Shown here piece after piece: positions 59,301 through 64,000 of a stretch of DNA of 64,000 bases. A program made the position numbers and the translations under genes. Where the stretch lies: NCBI GenBank assembly GCA_026686845.1, contig JAIVEN010000010.1, forward strand, positions 33,640,001-33,704,000, read 5' to 3'. Within the stretch, counting starts at the first letter, position 1, and each line of letters starts with the position of its first letter. Origin of the DNA: Adenanthera pavonina. Its lineage: Eukaryota > Streptophyta > Magnoliopsida > Fabales > Fabaceae. The notes below the pieces were generated by a model. The model saw nothing but the letters and a program-made list of their open reading frames with translations, did not search any database and was not told where the DNA came from.

Positions 59301-62300
59301 TTATGTTTCTGGTTTGAATAGAGTCTTTGACCATAAGCTCAGTCGCAAATAATTAAATATTGAAAAATACTTCACATTAGATGGATATCAATCACATTCT
59401 CCCTTTAAAAAAGGTTATCATGAGGTGTAAATTTAGTTACATTTGATTGTTCAATGGGTTGGCAATGAGTTTGTTGGGTATGGAGTTTAAGAAGCAAACC
59501 TTTGGCATTACTCATTTGAAATTTGTTCTCTTAGTCTAAATCTGGCATAAACATTGCAGTTTTACCAAGTGTAATGCATATTCTTTGAAGCTCCTCAGGA
59601 TGAGATGTAACCCACTGTTTTTCTATTGGAAGAAATAAAAAGGTGTAAGGACTCTGGCATCAAATGCTGGGGCAAGACATATAAGTAAACAATTGTAGCT
59701 ATTATTTTATTTTGATTTTTTTTTTTCAGTCTGTGAGAAAATGTATTTAAATCATTGATACTTGGTCCTTTTGAAGTGATTCCTTTCTGCTGTTATCACT
59801 TCTCAGCATTTGGTGATCATAAAGAAACCTGGTTTGCCAATGAACAACAACAATATTAATTTTATCCTATTAAGTGAGGTCGACTATATGGATCATATGA
59901 TGTCAATGGGCTCTGTGCAATACCATCTCTTCAGATAAATCATTGATCAGGAAGTTACATCTTATAACTTCTCTTAGTGTCATTCTTGATCTTCCTTTAT
60001 GCCTTTTGATAGGGTTCTAAGTCATTTGATCAACTCTCTTTATTGACTCCTATTGTCCTCTTCTTTGTACGTATTCAAACCATCTTAAACGATTTTCCAC
60101 CATTTTCTCTTCGATAGGTACTACTTCGATTTTTCCTTGTATACAATTCTTATTTTATCCATTCTTGTATAACCACACATCCATCTCAACATTCTCATCT
60201 CTGCTACTCTCATCTTATGCTCTTGATGCCCTTTCAAAGCCCAACATTCACTGCTATATAGTATCGCTGGCCTTATAACATTTCAATAAAATTTTCCTTT
60301 AAGTTTTGTAGGTACCTTATGGTAAAAAATAAATCTTGAAGTTTTTTTCCACTTTAACCACTCAGCTTATATCCTATGTATAACATCCCTATCAATTTTA
60401 CCATCACTTTATAAAATTGGTCCCAAATATTTGAACTTTGATACTTCTGGAATGGTTTGCCAATGAACAATTGGATTTAATGATACTAATGTGAGACAAC
60501 TGATACCTAAATGTGTAGTTTTCTGGTTTAGTAGTAGTAGTAGTAATAATAATAGTTAGAGATGTATACAATGTCTAAATGCACTCTATTGCAACAACTT
60601 ATAACTTAAAGAGCATGGTATGTGACTTTGTTGCTGATGGATTTGTCTTTTTCATATATGGTGTTTGGATAACATTTTCAGTATACCCTCAAGCCTCAAG
60701 TACATGAGGCCATTATATAACCAATTCAACACTTTCCATATCTATTTTTGGATTATATCCACATTATTGTGCTTGTGAATTGAAAATATTGCATTTTGTG
60801 TGATGGAGGACCTAGCATGATCACAGGATGAAATGTATTTTTGATCAAAATTTCTTAGGACATAATGGAGCTAATTTGTCTTCTAATCCTTTATCTTTTC
60901 CAGTTGCTTTATAATTTTCTACTTTTTGTGCAAGATTAATTGATAATTTCTCTCTCTTTGGTGTTGGATGATTTCCTATGTTGTGAAATGTGTGCTCGTC
61001 CTTAGCATGTATTGAATTGTTCAAAACTTCTACAGTTTAAGGGTTATGCTATATGAATGTGGTACAGAGGTTCAAACTGGCTTTTGTAGGTTCCTAGGAA
61101 TCGGTATTGGGGTTTGCATCCCCCACCAGCCCCTCTTGAAGATGTGGTAGATGATGGCTTGATGACAATTCAAAGAGCTTCTTTCCTGAGGAAAGCAGGT
61201 GTAGAAACTGTTGTAGATAATGATTTTTTTCTGAATCCTCCAAACAGAGCTGATTTGTTGGAGTCAGCAATCAAGAATATTAGCAGGTTTGCATCCTTTA
61301 CAGTTGTTAATTATTTCTATTTTTAGGTTGCAGCCACCATTGTCTCTGACATTCAGACAGAGTCACCAATAAATTCTCCAACGTACCTACCCATAATTCT
61401 TTGCTTGCTGAGAAAGAAGATTTGTGTAGGAGAATAAAAATATATTTGGGATATTTAGGCATTGCAAAATGTAAAAATGATCTACTTGGAAGCTTTCTTA
61501 CAGCTATAGTCATGCCCTGTGATTCTGTGGCTGTTAAGCATCTTTATTGACAAATGTCAATTTGTATAGGTATTTGGAGGCTTGTCGAGAAAAAAACTTA
61601 ATGCAATCAGTGAGGGAGGGAGTTGACACTCTATTAATGTATCTCTATAGAGCCCTAAATCGTGCTGATGATATGGAAAGGCTGGCATCTTCTACAAACT
61701 GGTGTGTTGTGGTAAGTGCATGTTATTAATGTTTTGTAATTAGACAAGTCAGAAATATTACTGTATTTTGTTCATTCCACTGATCCAGAATGTCTTGAAT
61801 GAAAATTTTAAATTTGGAAAATAGATTACTTTGTAAATGGAATGGCTCTTTTGTTTTTCCCTTGATGGTTATAGAAAAATCCTAATGTCTTAAAATAACA
61901 GTAGAAGCCAAAAGAAAACAAAAAACTCAAAGGTTAAAGAATTTGAAGATGCTACCAAATATCTCTGCACATCTGAGAGCTTGAAGGATGACCTTACAAT
62001 ATGCATGGACTGTGCAGGAGGAGTTGGAACAAATTTTAGAAGGATCTGGACACTTACGGACACTTGCCTTCCTATATGCAAGTAAAGGAATGAGCTCGAA
62101 GGCTGTGGCTATATGGCGCATTCTTGCAAGAAATTACCATTCAGGCCTCTGGAAAGAACCTGCTTTGGAGAATAGTTTACAGAATAATGAAGCAAATGTT
62201 GTTTCTGGTAAGGAAATTGCTGCAGCTGAAGCTTCAAAGATTCTTGAGGAGTCATCTGACCAAGATTTGATTCTACAACATCTTGGATGGGTATGTGTGG

Positions 62301-63541
62301 TTTTAAAAGAAAAAAGATATTTTTTTTTGCCACAAAAAAGAAAAAGATATCTGTAGTTGAGATATATATATATATATATAAGTGTTTCATTCAAAGAAAA
62401 AAAGACATGGTTAGAATAAAGATAATATTTAGAAGATAAAATTGTTATCTCAGTCTCAATAAAATGATATTATATGGTTGGCTGAAAAAATTCGGATCTT
62501 ATAACATATATAAATTATTTGAAATAGTATAAAAAATTATTTGAATTTGAAATATAAATAATTTTTTATGATCAAATATAAATAAATTTTAATGGTATTT
62601 ATGCAGGTCTTAGGTGTTCGATTTAATTATTTGGATGATCATTTTTTGATTCCTTTTTTTTTTTTTTTGACAAATTTTCATATCAGATTGCGGATATCAG
62701 CCAGGTACTTGCGATTAAAGTTTTAACATCAGATAGACGAGAGATTCAGCTTTCACCTGGTTGGCCTTGACTCTCTTTACATGTTCATACTCCAATGAAT
62801 TTTTTCACTGTTACTTTTGGCTTCCTATCTCTTTATTTTACCCAATGGATTCCTTACTTTCAATGTAATTAACTAGGAAGAAATTTTTTAATGCGTTGTT
62901 AAATGTTGCCTTTTTTGGTATTTATACTTCTGGTCATCCAGTATAAACCAATTTTGTTTGCTGTTTGTTTCTATGAACCACACAGATTCAAACCACAGTC
63001 TGTTCCCCCATTGAAGTTTTTTTGGCAGAGCATGATGATGCAAGGCACCACATATTTTTTATGTTTTGGTAATTAAGTTGTAGTTTCAATGATGGTATAA
63101 TATGTCTTGCTGCATCCGAGGGGGATTAGCGGGTATTAGATATTACAATAGTGTCATGATTATGTCATGTGTTTGACATTATGAAAATTTCGGTCTGCTT
63201 TATGAACATCATGGCATCGTTGTAGTCCAACATTTTATTGGTGAATAAGATGCCTATATGTGCCAAAAAGGAAGAGCATGCTAGAGATTAGCTCTCTACC
63301 TGTAGAAGTGTTACTATAACAGAGACTGCCCTGAATATATTTGGTGGCATTGTTTTGTAAAACTGATTGTCAATTATGATATGTACTTTCGTAAATGGCT
63401 CTACATTATCATAGGAATGGATATGTTTTCATTGCATTCATTGTGCATATTGCATCTGCGTTATTGATGGTTGATAATTTCATTTATTGCAGATGGAGTA
63501 ATTACAGCTATTGATCCACATAAGGTAGACATTTTACAAAG
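56345..63541 (+). CDS. VPS3: VPS3/TGFBRAP1-like CORVET subunit (5' part, exons 1-7)
   Basis: Exons: 56345-57505, 58968-59243, 61090-61286, 61570-61711, 62018-62290, 62687-62759 and 63493-63541. All junctions are GT-AG and phase-consistent; the gene continues past the window. The start ATG (context aaaATGGCT) gives MAKAEPRSRIVIEPLAQFDL. Exon 1 (387 aa) is a CNH (citron homology) domain with VDSILVLGEIGKLLLLSDGS and AVATATKV. The following helical part includes LPLEEQIKDLLRKKNYNEAI, YWGLHPPPAPLEDVVDDGLM, CREKNLMQSVREGVDTLL and GHLRTLAFLYASKGMS, the Vps39/TGFBRAP1 domain-1 region. VPS3 is a Rab5-binding CORVET subunit that tethers endosomes on the vacuolar route. No frame damage is seen. It is divergent from S11m. 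Confidence 0.9.
59848..60453 (-). mobile_element. RTE-type LINE 3' fragment in VPS3 intron 2
   Basis: Flanked by a perfect 17-bp duplication ggtttgccaatgaacaa (59831-59847 and 60454-60470). The minus strand at about 60290-60060 encodes LINE C-terminal sequence (SSECWALKGHQEHKMRVAEM, RMLRWMCGYTRMDKIR) with later stops. It ends in the 'cccacttagtggga'-like tail and short TTG repeats at 59848 on. It is the same family as the fragment at 224-428 and is 5'-truncated, as is usual for LINEs. Confidence 0.82.
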
Positions 63542-64000
63542 GTATATACCGTGTCATCTGTTGATACTTGGCAGTATGCCCATATCTTTTAAATTGCCCT
63601 TAATCTCTCTGAGGATTTTTCTTTAAACCTGCTAATCCTTCTCTTTTTCTTTCATTAACTTTTCTTTTCTCAAGAAGGAAAAAAAAAAGAAGAGGAAGAA
63701 GCGAAAAAAGAGAATTATTCCCTTGCTCAGCATGCTTATTATGATTATGGTTGCTTAATAACTAATTTTTCCTGTTGTGCTTACTATTTTAGTCATGTTT
63801 ATCTATAGAAAATAATTAGTTGAAAAAAAGAGGAGAAAACACACAAAGGTTGGAGGATAATATTTCCTTCTCCATTAGCATAAACAGAAATAATAATACA
63901 AAAAAGATGGTTAAGTAACAAAGCCTTCCAATTTCATTGAGTCTATGTAAAGGAAATTTCCTGAAGTACCATTAGCAGCACATTACTTAATGTAAAATAT

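Noticed and set aside
61988..62017. Earlier start of VPS3 exon 5
   Set aside because: The frame is open leftwards, but the acceptor 'tgtgcag' at 62017 gives the conserved EELEQ join in phase; the extra residues are intronic.
1..64000. tRNA, rRNA, snoRNA, CRISPR or organelle-derived inserts
   Set aside because: None recognised by eye on either strand; a tRNAscan/Rfam run would be decisive.

Overview
The window is nuclear DNA of a flowering plant, most likely a eudicot. It is very AT-rich, its genes have spliced GT-AG introns, the protein families are plant ones (chloroplast-envelope-type quinone oxidoreductase, DUF313-type B3 factor, plant mitochondrial uS11, plant VPS3), and it carries plant transposons of at least six superfamilies. 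The species cannot be named from the sequence alone.

Positions 1-44010 hold a tandem array of four convergent units. Each unit was originally a quinone-oxidoreductase-like gene (QOR, + strand) followed tail-to-tail by a B3-domain gene (- strand). Unit 1 is QOR-1 (last exon 1046-1735; upstream exons lie outside the window) plus B3-A (8439-9218). Unit 2 is QOR-2, a 5' relic (11865-13010), plus B3-B (13418-14206). Unit 3 is QOR-3, a 3' relic (16801-17790), plus B3-C (37948-38732, frameshifted). Unit 4 is QOR-4 (39173-42746, exon 1 missing and frameshifted) plus B3-D, a core-less relic (43225-44010). QOR-1 and B3-A look the most intact.

Transposons have expanded the array. Unit 1 holds a 4,733-bp non-autonomous Helitron (3468-8200), whose exact ends are proved by empty sites in units 2 and 3. 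Unit 3 holds a Ty1-copia element (17944-36149, target duplication GTTGT). Inside its gag lies a 12.3-kb Athila-type Ty3-gypsy element (22993-35246, target duplication CCACC). An RTE-type LINE tail (224-428) sits in the last intron of QOR-1.

Positions 44011-52143 are AT-rich intergenic DNA. They contain a hAT-type MITE with a perfect 8-bp target duplication (45033-45411), a 39-bp tandem duplication, an orphan exon-like island and a decayed DUF295/F-box fragment.

Positions 52144-64000 hold two housekeeping genes arranged head to head. The first is a nuclear gene for mitochondrial ribosomal protein S11 (two exons, - strand). The second is the 5' half of a VPS3/TGFBRAP1-like CORVET subunit gene (seven exons, + strand, running out of the window). 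Between them lies a PIF/Harbinger transposase relic, and a LINE fragment with a 17-bp target duplication sits in VPS3 intron 2.

I found no tRNA, rRNA, CRISPR array or clearly new enzymatic system. The most informative material is the structural history of the QOR-B3 array and its transposons.
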